In this document: piece after piece, positions 12,142-24,958 of the stretch
Position numbering within the stretch: position 1 is the stretch's first letter
Layout: every line of letters begins with the position of its first letter
The notes under the pieces: generated by a model
What the model was told of the DNA's origin: nothing
Database searches by the model: none
The model's input: the letters and a program-made list of their open reading frames with translations, nothing else
Made by a program: the position numbers and the translations under genes
DNA from: Lingula anatina
Lineage: Eukaryota; Brachiopoda; Lingulata; Lingulida; Lingulidae
Direction of reading: 5' to 3'
Length of the DNA stretch: 58,681 bases
Assembly (NCBI RefSeq): GCF_001039355.2
Contig: NW_019775888.1
Span: 6,840 to 65,520, forward strand

Positions 12142-13680
12142 AATTAGGCTGAATTTGTTAAGGCAATATGAAAAATGAAAAAAAAAACATTAACAGATAT
12201 CTGTGAAAGGTTTAAAAGAGAGCTATTGTACCAGTACATAGATAAAGCACCCTCAGACATAGGCTCTATTCCCATAGATTTTAGATCGATCTATCCCGGC
12301 GGTGAGTCTCACTAGATTACTTTCAGATAATCCGACTTGAATATCCGTCCCGCCTACTACAAGCTGTAAGGAGGTAATTAACTTTCGTGTCCGCCCGGCT
12401 GACAGCTATTTAGCGTGAACCCCCAGGGAGTTAGGTCGATCTAAAGTAGGTCGATCTAATCTATGGAAATGGGGTGATAAATAACAGGGTCACGTGTTGT
12501 CACGAGGTGTTACGTCATGGCACGGTTTCTTCTCTTCAATCTTGTGAGATGTTACCGCTGAGTTATGGTGTGATCGTAATTTATGTCCAGAAGCAACATA
12601 TTACTCTTTCGTTATGATATCTCTAACTTTAGGCTTTTTATTTTGCTCTAAATTGAGAAAGTAGACACCAATTCACTGAAATAGAGTGACTTACGGCTCA
12701 AAGCTGTGTCGCTTTCCTTTTTTTAAATATAAATAAAATTAAGATTAGTAAAAAATCATAATAAAACGAGAACAGGCGCTGTATTTTATTCAAAGGTGGA
12801 TTTCTAAATTTTTACCTTGGGTGTAAAATCTCAAAAGATTGTCCAAATAGTTTAAACTCGAACTCTACACTAAGATTCAAGAAGAGCAGTGATATCGGGG
12901 TCCTCAGGTGTATCTGTGTGACGTCAGACCAGGTAGTTACTCCGCGTAGGTGTACCGAAGCGACGAAGGCTAAATCCCCCTTTGTCACGCAAAGCAGGTC
13001 CCCTCGTATGACTCAATATAGAAACGGGGGTCACCGTGTCGAGATCGCATCTTAATAACAATTAATGAGGGTGCCGACGTCACTGGGGTCGTATATACAA
13101 TGCGTGTATTTTTGTGTTGATGGGGTAAGTGTTCAGCTATATAGGAACACAGTCTCGAGGCGGAAGGACGTGGAAGGCTAGCTCAGACTGCAAAGAAATC
13201 TGAACCCCTAGCACAGTGTTTCTCTTCCTAACAGAGTTGGTACACAGGGCCTATATAGGTGTCTAGCTGTGGCGAAGAAGGAACGAGGGAGGTTTACAGT
13301 TTGAGGACACCGTTGTGGGGAAAGGTTGATCAACTCTTAGTTGTATCGAAGAAGAGGGATAAACTCAAGTGTACATTTCCCACTGTTACCACACACAGTC
13401 CTGTGAAAGTTACTTCGGAGAAAGCATATTATAATATACTGTCAGTACTCATATTTGTTAGGGAGAGGGTCTTTTCGGCCATTGACATTGAATGAACCTC
13501 TATAGCAAGAGTCAGAGTTGGGATTTATTGTAAACAACAAGTATTTGTACATTGTTTACATCTGGTTAGCTTCAACGTTCTAAACAAGCCGCGTATTGAC
13601 ACTGGCCGTGGATTTTACGATCTTGGCATTCTTTGTGGATAGAATCACTGCAGTGCAGAGAGAGACGGGTCGAGAGCAAG
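10342..13680. other. Intergenic region between receptor genes 2 and 3
   Basis: It holds an (ATT)n run at 10985-11043, an (AAAT)n run at 12092-12143 and a MITE at 12265-12475. The last few hundred bases contain possible promoter sequence (TATATA near 13136) ahead of the signal-peptide exon at 13681. No coding exon recognised. Confidence 0.6.
12265..12475. mobile_element. MITE, ATTCCCATAG family, copy 1
   Basis: About 210 bp starting ATTCCCATAGATTTTAGATC and ending CTATGGAAATGGGG, with inner GATCGATCTA arms and the conserved core CCGTCCCGCCTACTA. Copies also lie at 27621 and 42842. Confidence 0.9.
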
Positions 13681-13781
13681 ATGAAATCCTGTCAGTTTTT
13701 CTCCGTGCGTGTGATTCTTGGTGGATTGATAGGACTGTTGGTAGCGTGCCGTGAATCTGTGGCAGGTAGGTGGCGATAATA

Positions 13782-13836
<55 letters not shown>

Positions 13837-16800
13837 ACCCAAACACAGACACGTAGATCACAACTGAGCGCCAACACGATGCAAGTGATGAGTGCCATTG
13901 GTTATTAGTAGGCAGGGATTTATATGTCAAATATACAATAAATATCCTGATCCTCTTTCAAGAAATAATGTATTACAGTATGCGCGATATATATTTTCAT
14001 ATATTTCTATTTGTATGGGTTGATATGTCCCGATCAATATGTGGGTGTGTATTGAACCCCTTTCTTACCTGTTAAGAACAAATCAATCAATATGACAATC
14101 CATTCATATCGTTTACAGTCGTTATATAATGTGTAACTATAGACTACAATACTGACAAGAAACGCCCTCTCCACTTAAATAAGTCAATCACGGTGAAGTA
14201 AAATACCAGGCTCTCGAACCACGTACCATACAAACGATTATGCTCGAATTCACAGATACCTGTATATATAAAAGTTTATGACATAACACCCCGCGCTGTT
14301 GGACGAAAAACAGAGTACATGTATAGGCTGCGATACTTCTATGATATTTCGTGGATTTTATTTGGTGCTGAAAAATACATGTGCATAGAACTTATAAACT
14401 TTCTCTAGTCTATTTGCATGGTGACCCCAGAAATTAAACACAGATTTGGGTATTATCTATTGCACATAGCTTCGCTCCGGATGCCATATCGTACGATGCA
14501 TCTCGTGAGTAACTGAATGCATATTTTTGTATTAAACACACTTCGAGCCTGGCAGGACGTTCTGGAATCCGTTCAGACCGGTTCTAAGTTAAAACCGCCT
14601 CAGTTTCAAAGCGCGTCAACCGAGGATGGAGTGAATTCAGCTGTCGTTTGAATGTGGGGTAGTGGGTTCTCTTGGCGTTGGCCGGGGGTTGGGGGGGGGG
14701 GGGTAGTCTGCAGGGGCGTAACCAGACCTTTTAAAATTGTACGCACAGATTTTGAAAATTCACAGATACGATTATATTCTGTGAAAAATACACTGAATTT
14801 ATGGAGAATAATATCATGGTTGGCTCAAAAAATTGTACGCACAGTGCATCCGTGCGTATGCCTGGTTACGCCCCTGGTCTGGGGACGCAGTACAGTAATT
14901 TGGGACTTGGACGAATAAGTAAATTGTGTTTGAAGACTAAAATGGGTCTTGCGCTAGTAATCTATTGGTAGACTACGATCATCATAAGAAGTACTTATAA
15001 AGTACAGGCATTTTAATGGCAACTTAAAAGTTGTGTTGGAAGACGTACACGGGTCAGGCAGAATATTTTAAGAGGGTAGTGGGGGTGCAGCGAGAGCGTG
15101 TCCTTCTCAAATATGCCTTTTTTTTTCATTCTTGAGAAGACGCGCTGATCGAAGGGAACTGATTTTGAAAAATCTGTCCTACACCCTTATTTTCAATACT
15201 AGAAAACCTTTGTCATTACAGTGAGTTGTCAGACTGTCATTTTCTCACATATTCCTATATCTTTTGTCCAGTGATTTTACAGATTTCATAGGTCACAAAA
15301 GCATGCCGTGCATATATGTAATTAAAACATCCCCTAGAAATTGAATAAGTACTGTCGTGACGGACAGTCAGACTGTACATGTCACAATCTCATATATATC
15401 TATCTTGCGATTGTATACACTCTATGGCTAAAGTGCAACACACAAATAAAGAAAGAGAACTTCAGAAAATGAAAAAAAAGCATGTGGGGATTGAATCACC
15501 AGATGAACTGAAGCATATTTCTCAATCCGAGCTAAAGAATGGTGTGGGTTCATATTTCATTCAAGGTTCCATGGAGATAACTGCTGACAATATATAATAG
15601 GAGCTGGGAACGTATCATATAATGCCCTTTAGCCTAAGACATTATGGTTATAGGGCCTACTGTTACACCAAGTCATGTCATACCGAGACACCAGAACATC
15701 ATCAGATGGGTAATGCTGTATAATAAAACGCTGTCTCCCCTTCCTTTAAAAGAATCTTGATGAGCTGAAATACGTCTATTTCTCTCTCCCCCCCCCCCCC
15801 CCACGTTAATGTTTACTTTCATTTTAAACATCATAAACGCCCATTAACTCACCCATTCGAAAGATAAAGTCATACAAACCCCACGCTTTTTGGATCTCTC
15901 ATTTTCACTTTTCGCTGAAAAAGAAAATACTCATCGAAACCATGGATGTGTAAATATATGTTAGGGTTTTAATATTGGCTTTCAACATGCCTTTCAGGTT
16001 TGTAAATACTCGAATCTCCCCAAGTGTTATCAACACTTGGGACTCACAGTAGACGATAGGATAGTGGAGATCGGTGGGAAATTTGCAAATAAACAGATAT
16101 GCTGCTCTCTATTCCATTTCCTTTCTTTTCTTTCCGTCCTATAATTGCAGCTCTTTACTACAACCCGAAGTTCTGCAGTAGAGATGCATACACTAAGCGC
16201 GAGGGCGGGTGTACCGTGTCTGATATTATTTTTCACCCATCATATCTATAATTGATCTCTCTGATACAGTCACCGCGGTATATAACGAGTCATAGCTTCG
16301 ACATCACAGTGAACGTTGACTTATAGGCTCCAGTCACTGCCCTCACAGTATATCATACCTGTAACGTCTCACGATTGCATCAAGACACGCCAGGTAGATT
16401 GATGTTACATCAAAGACATAGGCCCCATTCCCATAGACATCATCGGTCTAGGTGGATCCACCCAACTCTGCAGGGACTCTCGCTGATTGCAATCAGCTCA
16501 CCCAAAGAGACGTAAATCTCTACATCTCTTTGGCTTAACTGAATAAAAGCTGCTGATCATGCGAGTACGTTGGAAGCAAAAAGAGGCGTGTCATTCATTC
16601 AAGCTGATTGCGCTCAGCGAGAGTCCTCGCAGATTTGGGTCGATCCACGTAGACCGATTGAATGAACTGGAGTGGGGCCTTAATGACTGTGATCAGCATA
16701 GCTTCTCCACCTCTGGTATGCGTTCTACCTGATACCATCGATGGTTCGATGTGACTAAGGTGCGCTGTACGACTCACCTGACAATTATAGCCTCCACTTA

Positions 16801-19800
16801 TTTATGTATTCATCTAAACCGCTGAATAAATATGAAATAATATTCAGCGGTGGGCGTTTGTAAGGGTGAGTTAAAGTAAAACTCAATTTGTAAAAGAGAC
16901 GTCCTTGAAATGTTGTGCGGACAGTATCAAGCTGATAGGCGGTATAATTTGTTGACTATAGAAACGTTGTTTCCCTTAAGTAAATGTGACATTTTTTCAA
17001 CTCTTAGACACACATATATAGTACATTTCGTCGTTGTTTGGGATCAACATTGAACAAATAAGCACATATGCTAGTATTTGATTGGTGTGTGGTGAATATA
17101 AAAACGACTCTGTCCTGGCCGGGTGAGTGTTGTGACTGGGACCACAAAGAGCGTTTACACAGAGTCAAGTGGTTCGACCATAGAACTCAGCCCGATATTT
17201 TCTTTGATTTTCAGTCATTTAAGATGAATAAAACAAAGCGTTCTGGATTGTATCGGGATCAGCGCTTTATCTTTCAGCCTGAAACTTAATACTTATCAAC
17301 GTTATTTGTTTAGTGTGTTCTTATTGTGCTCGACGCACTAGAATCGTTGCAGTTAGTGGCTTAAATCATTTAAACGCGCCGTAGGAAGTTTTCGTTCGAG
17401 GGCCGCGTTCTGTTAATACCTTTAGGCACGGCTTTGGGACATTAACTCTAGACTGTATTGCACTCGTCTCGCTACCGTTTGCAGACTTTGCACACTTCGT
17501 CCTAGACACGGAAAGCTTTGGTATTGCATTACATCATACGACATCTTGCTCCTGATACCGCCACCGCCATAACTGTGACGTCATACCAAAAATTTGTCCT
17601 TATGTTGAGTCTTCCAGGGAGATTATATACAGTGTACACGTAGAACTGAAGATGTGTCTTAAGGGTGAATGGTTAATACAGTATAAACACCTGGCGTAAC
17701 ATCCCTTATAGAAAAAAGTTCTGATACACGTGTCTGTGCTGCATTCATTGTGCCTTTTATTAATCAGATTTTTACATTCACTTTTCTTTTCCAATAAATC
17801 CTCAATCCCAATTATCAAATATCCACATAAATTGAGGATATCATTTCTGTTTATTGTTATAAATGAAACGTTCACTTGTTTTTCTTTTACTAAATAACAA
17901 CCTAGGGTAAACAAACATTGAATTGAATTGTTCCTAATTTAGATATTGAGAAAAACGCAATCTTTACCAACAGCAAACTTTTGTATTTAAAATTTTCTTT
18001 TCATTTTGCAATTATGAAACATTCACTTTGTTCTAAGTTGGGAATCAATGGCCGACCCTGGTATTTGTAAACAGGAATATCATAGTACAAAACACGCATG
18101 TGAACTTTTATCAATGGGGAAAATAAAATGATTCAGTGTCCGAGGTTGGAATGGAAATTACATACGGCATTATCTTAAAAACCACAAAAACAATTTTGAT
18201 GTATTGAATTGCTGGCTGTTTAGTTGTGGTTACGGACAGTGGCGATCTTACATATTTTCCGTACATAAACATGTAGATCCGATATCTGACAACGCTGTTT
18301 GCGGGCCGCTCTATGGCATTGATAATGTATTTAGATTATAAAGTAAACTTCTTGACGCCCCCCCCCCCCCCCATCCATATAAACTTTTGTAAAATCGAAC
18401 TTAAAGAAAATCTTGGATCAGAGAATGGCATTGATATCAACGGTGCATGAAAGGTTCTGACTTGCTTTGAATCATCGAAAGTTTGTTTTCTTTCTTTCTT
18501 TGTTTATTGTATTATTATTTTTTATTTATTTATTTATTTTATTTTTTTTTTGACATAATGATGATGATTCATCAGCCGCTGTGATATGTGTTATAAGATT
18601 TCACTCCGTTCGCTACGAGTTCTGCTGTAACCCAACACCGGGTTCTCTCATTAGGGGTGACTTACCCTTAAGAAACGCTGGTTTACCACCTATTTTAGAT
18701 CAGGTGTTTGATTGCGTGTTTTATAATGCTCACCGCAATATCTTTAACTTACACCACAAACCGAATGTGATATCAGGGGAAATTAGCTCTATAATGTTAC
18801 TACTCGTACCACATTGTTCTAGGTATTTGCGGTGGCTTGCTATGATTTTATTTTTCCCCGTAAAAAAAGGTTGGATGTATTTCCTTGTTTTGATGGTCCA
18901 CTCTTAATTTCGCCGAGGTCGATACTTTCGATAAGCGACAATCATGGCGACATTCAGGGGCTGATTTCAGAGATATTTTCTGACAGTCCTCCAAACTAAC
19001 CATCTTCCGTTTCGACCGTCTTCCGACAGAAAAAAATTAGATGCCCGTCACTGTCAACTTGAAAATTTCTGACCCAGAAGACGGCTGCCGTCCGCCCCTG
19101 ACGTTTATTCCTCTTAGTTATCACGTGATCATTAAAATTTCCTTTAAAGAATCTAATGTCTCTTTGTCCTTACCAAATCCTTCTCTTTATGCATACAAAT
19201 TGCGGGTTGCGTGTTGAAAAATGAGAAGAAATATCAAAAGAATAAGAGGATTTATGTCCTGATATATTGCTTCTTGATCTTAAAACTTCTGCAATGGAGC
19301 CGATTGCAGTAGGTGCTCCCTTCGTCTCACTGATTGTGATTGTGTGCATCCTCAACTGCTCAAAGTCGGGCAAGTAGCAGATGAGAGTTCAAAATCTAAT
19401 TTATGGTAACTCGTGCGTTGATGATGAAATAGCCTACACTGTTATATTTATATTTCAATCACCAAAAGAATTTTATTTTCAAATTGATATATCGTATTAC
19501 TGCTTTTCAGACAAATCGAGGTGTCCAAGCAGAGTTCGCGACCAGCCGAATGTCTTCCCCTTCCAAAACAAGTGTTACCGTTTCTTCAACGTTGAAAAGA
19601 CCTGGGAGGACGCTTTGACTGACTGCAGAAGTACCGGTGGAACACTCGCAGCCATATATAACCAAGAGACCCAAAACTTCTTGAATGGCATCCTGAACTC
19701 TCTGCAGTCTGCGTGGGGGTCGTTTAATGGCGTCTGGATAGGAGCCAACGACAAAGCAAACGAGGGCTCGTGGTACTGGGTTGATACAGGTGAGAGTAAC

Positions 19801-22152
19801 GAGGAGTAGGGATGGGAAGTGGGGGGGGGGGGGGTAATTTGTATATCCGGTCAGGTAGCAAGCAACTGTGGCTACAGATATTTTCTTCATGTCGTCACGT
19901 CTGTGCCGGGGAGTAAGACTTAGTTGTGACGTCACGTCTGTGCCGGGGAGTAAGACTTACTTGTGACGTCAGTGCAAAGCAAAAGTAATGTCGACGGTTA
20001 AATTTGAATTTAAAAGATTTTGCAACGTTAATTAAAAAATCCTTAGCCAAACTTACCCGCCCTTTATCAATTTTACGAACTTGAGCATGAATTTTATTAT
20101 CATTATTCAGGATACACAACACTGGACTCCTTCAAGAATTGGAACCCGGGAGAGCCAGAGGACCACGTCTTTGCGCCATACACTGACTGCGCCGCCATGA
20201 AGCGTCCAGACGGGTGGCGCTGGGGGAACTACTTGTGTGAGACGTGGCCGCATACCTACCGGTATATCTGCATGTACGGTAAGTGTCGATCCTATTAGAT
20301 GGAAGAATAGAAGCCAGTAGACAGTATATAGTCCAATTTTGGAGACATGATATGATAAAGAACCTTCGTATGTGCACAATGTTACTGCTGAATAATAATA
20401 ATAATAATAATAAGCATGATTTATACGTTTAATAATAGTGAATTTTCATTTTTTTAGATATGCTTCCAACAACCACAACCACCACCACCACTACTACTAC
20501 CACAACCACCACCCCCAAAACAACAACCATCACAACCACAACCACGCCTACTACAACCACTACAACCAGCACTCGTCCAACCACTCAGCACACTCACCCA
20601 GTCTCACCTACTACAATTTCTGCGACGAGATCCAGTCCCACCGCTGCCACCAAGACAGACGTGGAATTTTCCAGCGCCACCACTTCCAGTATCTTCAAAC
20701 CAGGTACACATGTACTATTGTACATAGATACTTCGTGTTTTGTGTTATCAATTGACATAAAGATAATACCTTGAGCCTACAGTAAATCTGTGTCTCTACA
20801 GACTGTATTTTTTTTTTTAGCTCGTTGAGACCTAAAACGTGATATATTGTCTCCCAGTCTGTGCACTGACCTCTACTGGTGACGTTTGTAATAAATCAGA
20901 TATATCCTAGTAAACAAATTTCAATTTATAAATGATTTTTTTACGTTCAAATTTACTTTTCTTCATAATTTCAGGTGGAGCAAATGCTGGTGCTTTCAAG
21001 TCAGACAATAAACAACAAGACGATCACACAGGTGTCTATTGTTCTACTAGCTGAATATAGAACTCATATGAAATGATGTTTATTTGGTTCGAGCACTTTT
21101 TAATGATGTGTTTAAATCTTATAATACAGCATGCAGGAATACTTAATGACATAGAAATGAATATAAAATGTGACGTTACATGAACAAACAATAGAGTCAT
21201 TTTACCTGGAAGTCATTGTCAGTATCAGTGATTATATTACATTTTTAACAATTTCTGGTTAATGCATTTTGTTGTGGTTGCCACCTGTAATATAATTCCT
21301 TTTTTAGGTATTTCATATATTTTCTATTTTTCTTGTGTTTCACATTTATAATTTTATTTCCAAATGCGGAAAATACCGAATCCCCTTTTTAATCTATATT
21401 ATTATGTCTTTAACACCAGGTGTTGTGATCGGCGCTTCATTTGCGGGAATATTCATCTTAGTTTTGGTGCTTCTTATAGTAGTTTATGTATACAGAAGGC
21501 GCATAAGGTATTTTTGCTATGTTTTATTGTTTTCTTAACCGATTATTTTCACGTTTACTGTTTAAGAAATTAATGGCGAAAGGATGAGTACTGTTACGGT
21601 TTAAATTATGAAAGTGTAAATGTAACCAATGTCTTGACCAGAAAAAAAATTCTCAACAAGAATTTGTTTTGAATAACGTGCCAGCCACCCTTCTCTCTCC
21701 TTCTCTCTCTCCTGCTGTAGACCTACCTATAAATTTATTTACTAAATTTACAAATGATCTCAATCTTTAATCTTTCTTTCAGAACACTAAAAGAAAAAGT
21801 GGAACATGTTTCTACGCAAAATCATTACAGCAACTATGACGACGAGCTCCACGCCCAATTCGCAAACCCTTTATACCTAGACCAACAACCGCCACAACAG
21901 CAGCAACCCGAGCCTCTGTATTCAGAACCCACGCCGCGCCCACCGCAACCGGAAATAGAACCTGCCGGCGCATGTGCGATTTATGCCGTCCCAGATGAGT
22001 GCCCGTATGATGTTCTTAAGCCGCCACGCCCCGTTGGAAAAGTGGTTGCTGATGATGACGATTTTACCGAGAAAGAGTCTCCGGTAAATGCGCGCTATAT
22101 TTCTATGGACCAGGCACGACAGATAAAAGAGGACAGTGAGCTTGATGTCTGA
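13681..22152 (+). CDS. Receptor gene 3: complete CTLD-mucin-TM receptor with long tyrosine-rich tail (430 aa spliced)
   Basis: Exons 13681-13765, 19511-19789, 20111-20278, 20458-20703, 20975-21031, 21420-21507 and 21783-22152 total 1293 nt with the same phases as receptor gene 2. Exon 1 encodes a signal peptide ending near CRESVAG; its 5.7-kb intron makes it less certain (see the alternative at 19294). The CTLD has Cys at RCPS, KCYR, DCRS, DCAA, YLCE and YICM and the core WIGA. The EPN and WND positions read EPE and WGN. The stalk is Thr-rich, then a short hinge, then a TM helix followed by YRRR. The tail carries NYDDEL, FANPLY (NPxY), PLYSEP, IYAVPDECPYDVL, ARYISM (YxxM) and proline-rich stretches that could bind SH3 domains. 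It is the closest relative of gene 2, by tandem duplication. Confidence 0.84.
13785..13833. repeat. (TC)n microsatellite just after exon 1 of receptor gene 3
   Basis: About 48 bases of TC, 20 bases beyond the exon 1 donor. Receptor gene 2 has a similar TC run after its own exon 1. Confidence 0.95.
14711..14875. mobile_element. Miniature element with CAGGGGCGTAACCAG ends
   Basis: It begins CAGGGGCGTAACCAG and ends CTGGTTACGCCCCTG, a perfect 15-base terminal inverted repeat, with AAATTGTACGCACAG repeated inside. It is 165 bp and non-coding. Confidence 0.85.
16421..16679. mobile_element. Inverted-repeat MITE related to the ATTCCCATAG family
   Basis: It starts GGCCCCATTCCCATAGA and ends AGTGGGGCC. 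Inner arms GGACTCTCGCTGATTGC and GCGCTCAGCGAGAGTCC are inverted, and TCTAGGTGGATCC and GGATCCACGTAGA-like arms flank them. Outer ends resemble those of the three-copy family, but the interior differs. Confidence 0.7.
19294..19369 (+). other. Alternative first exon candidate for receptor gene 3 (GC-AG intron)
   Basis: ATG at 19294 opens a 25-codon hydrophobic signal-like peptide (MEPIAVGAPF… ending NCSKS). It is followed by TCGG/GCAAGT, the consensus of a GC-type donor, in phase 1, exactly the phase needed by the CTLD exon at 19511. The intron would be 141 bases. It competes with, or is an alternative to, the exon at 13681. Confidence 0.4.
19894..19967. repeat. Two tandem 37-base units in the CTLD intron of receptor gene 3
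   Basis: Unit GTCACGTCTGTGCCGGGGAG… ending TTGTGAC occurs twice back to back with one mismatch, creating TGACGTCA (CRE-like) at the junction. A regulatory role is only a possibility. Confidence 0.8.
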
Positions 22153-22184
22153 GAACTATAACGACCCAGATCACACGACTTTTG

Positions 22185-22190
22185 ATTAAA
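22185..22190 (+). terminator. Poly(A) signal of receptor gene 3
   Basis: ATTAAA 33 bases after the TGA stop. Confidence 0.55.
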
Positions 22191-22438
22191 ATGTTACCAA
22201 ATGTAATTTCTGTAATTGTCTTTAAGGGAACGCCCAGCTCAGAAGGATTCTGTGCATCTCACAGATTTTTATAGTTTTGACTTATGACTTTGACTTTTAT
22301 TTAAAAAAAAATAAGAAGCGGAAAGGACATTTCTCCACCGCCAGATCACGATCAATACAATTACACATGTATTATGTACTGTCAGACAAATGCTCGATAA
22401 TCCTGGGGAATGATACTGTATATAATCTGTAAATAGTT

Positions 22439-22439
<1 letters not shown>

Positions 22440-22492
<53 letters not shown>
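22440..22492. repeat. (GA)n microsatellite
   Basis: About 50 bases of GA with one interruption. Confidence 0.95.
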
Positions 22493-22929
22493 GGTTACAG
22501 GGAGGGGGTCAGCTGGTTTGACCAAATGTCCAGGCAAACGCGAGCCACGGACAGATTTTTCACATTCCAAATGCAATGTAAGTTCATGTATAGGCTACTG
22601 TCATCATTATCGTGTAAATATACAATTTGATAAAAATGATAATGCTGTGTTTTCGTTCTTTATCCCTTCATCAAAATGAAACTGAAACCACACTGAAATG
22701 ACACCACACGTCAAGTTAACTTATGTCATAATTTTTCAGCTTGTCTAAGTTTTTCAATTTTTTCCTATGCGAGAACGTTCATATTAAACTGATAGCAACA
22801 TCGCGCAGGATTTGACTTTAAGGCTATTAAAATGAAAATGCAGGGATAATTGATTGTTCAGTTTGCGTTCATAAGCAGAAAAATTGAATCTCCTCCTCAG
22901 CCTGTCACATTAAACTTCCACCGGTGATG

Positions 22930-24916
22930 TTATCGTTTCCTGGACCTGTCAATTTCACAAACAAACCTCTCCTTGCTGTCACACTCCACCACTGTCCACA
23001 TGAAGGATTCATCCTTGTCCAGCAGGACACATCCACGGACACTGTTGTCCATGTCAGGTGTCCATTCGTTATAGTCTCTCAGGGACGTGTTATCGGCAAA
23101 TACAAAAGACGGTTTCTCGGAGACGTCATTCAGGCGGTGCTCGGAGTCCAATCCTGTAAAAAAAAAAGGAACAGTTTTTGGTAACTGATGTTAATTCATC
23201 CATCCAGATAAAATGGTGACACAGAAAACGCGTTTTAACTAAGCGCGCTCTGAATATAAGGAATAAAATATTGTTAACTTTTTTCTGACTCTGCTTTCCC
23301 GTTTATACCGACCGCCTAGTGGAGGGTAATAACATATGTCATATCACTTGAGGGGTGTAACGACGGTGATGGTGTGACTGACCGCTAACAGTCGTTCCCA
23401 TTAACTATGAAAAGTTCGTGTATGAACCTTTTTTATAAAATTTCAATCGCTTTTTATATTCAATTTCGTAGAGTATAAATACAAACCGAAAGGAAAAAAA
23501 GTTATATCTTTGCGGTTCACGCATTTTTTTCTTTTTGTGATTATCTCCATACCTATATAGTATGAAAAGTTGTATTTCGTCGTTTGGTATATTAATCCAG
23601 CTAGTATTTTGTACTCTTCCTTTGTTTTGGTTATGGCCAGCGTGGCATCATAGTACATGCCAGAGCACGTTGTCTTGGCTTCATCATAAACCGCTTCTTC
23701 CTTTGAGAGGAAGAGACATTTGTGACCTATTCTTATCCACTCTTTGGGGCATATGCCTGTTAACAGAAAAAAGTTAAATTATGACTTCTCATACATAGGC
23801 TAATTCAGTTGTTATTATTTTTCATCTTTTCATATTATTATTATTATTATTATGTTCAATCTTTTAGATTATAAGAAATGGATTCGGACCGTATTCTCAG
23901 ACATACACAAGACATACGTAGTGTTGCCTTCTTTATCATATTTTCAATACTTAAAAAATTTACAGAATTCTCAGATGTTGGAAAGCACACAACTCTCACC
24001 GTTGCAAATAGTTCCAAACAAAGCTTCTCTGATCGTTTCCAAAGCATCAAAATCATCCACGTGGAAGACATGTGTATCAAGAGGATCAGAAGCGATGGCC
24101 TCCAGTTCTGCCCGCCTTGGGACGTCCCCTATACCAACAGAAAACATGGTGATGCCTTCCTCTTTTGCTTTCCTTGCCTGAAGCTTTGTTTCAGTGAGAT
24201 TGTCCGACCAACCGTCCGTGACGACGACTCCAACTCTTGGCACACCTGGTCTGTATCCATCACGATTCCTTATGCTGAACTGATTCTGCAGCATCATCTT
24301 TAGACCAATAGCCGTATCGGTGCCACCGCCTTCTTGTGGCATGTTGGCTATTTTAACTAATATGCTCTTTTTATCTGCTTTTGAGTTTAGTACATGAATA
24401 TTCCTATAGCCAGTGCTGAACGTTAAGATGCCGACCTGGACGTCGTCTCTGCTAATGGTGAACTCCGAGACAATAGCGTATATAAACTGCCGTTGTTTCT
24501 CCCAGTCCGTGTCGTTAATGCTGCTCGATGCGTCCACCACAAAAACGATGTCCCCCCGAATGTCACAGTCTGTAAAGCAAAATATTATGAAAAGTGCTCT
24601 GTAAATGTATGAGAGGCATTGGTATATCCAGTTATCGTCCCTTTAATTTGAATTACAAGTTCCCCGCCTCCCCGCTAAAGCCTAGATTACATTAACACGG
24701 GCGCCGTGCGATGAAATTGTCTGTACGTTTTTTTTTTTATCGTAAGGAGCTACGGATTCCGTGCGATTTTGCACGACCACCGTCTATCTCCGCTCAGACG
24801 CTGTACGAAAAGGGTATGACGGGCAGTATACGTGCACCGTACGGGCATCACATTTCAAATGTAATCTAGGCTGAAGTGTGAGAGGGAACAATCACTCTGG
24901 CCTAACAGTACCCTAA

Positions 24917-24958
<42 letters not shown>

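Larger units (their letters stand above)
13834..19293. other. Long first intron of receptor gene 3 (or intergenic if the alternative start is used)
   Basis: No further coding exon recognised in about 5.5 kb. It contains inverted-repeat elements at 14711-14875 and 16421-16679, C runs near 15788 and 18358, and scattered short ORFs without domains. Confidence 0.5.
22153..22929. other. Convergent 3' region between receptor gene 3 and the VWA-CTLD gene
   Basis: It contains the 3' UTRs of both convergent genes and a (GA)n tract at 22440-22492. A minus-strand AATAAA at 22296-22301 could end the VWA-CTLD transcript. No exon recognised. Confidence 0.5.

Noticed and set aside
18581-18907. 108-codon plus ORF in the long intron of receptor gene 3
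   Set aside because: No domain, signal peptide, splice or codon pattern supporting a gene.
20438-20755. His/Asn-rich ORF over the stalk of receptor gene 3
   Set aside because: Frame shadow of the Thr-rich exon 20458-20703.
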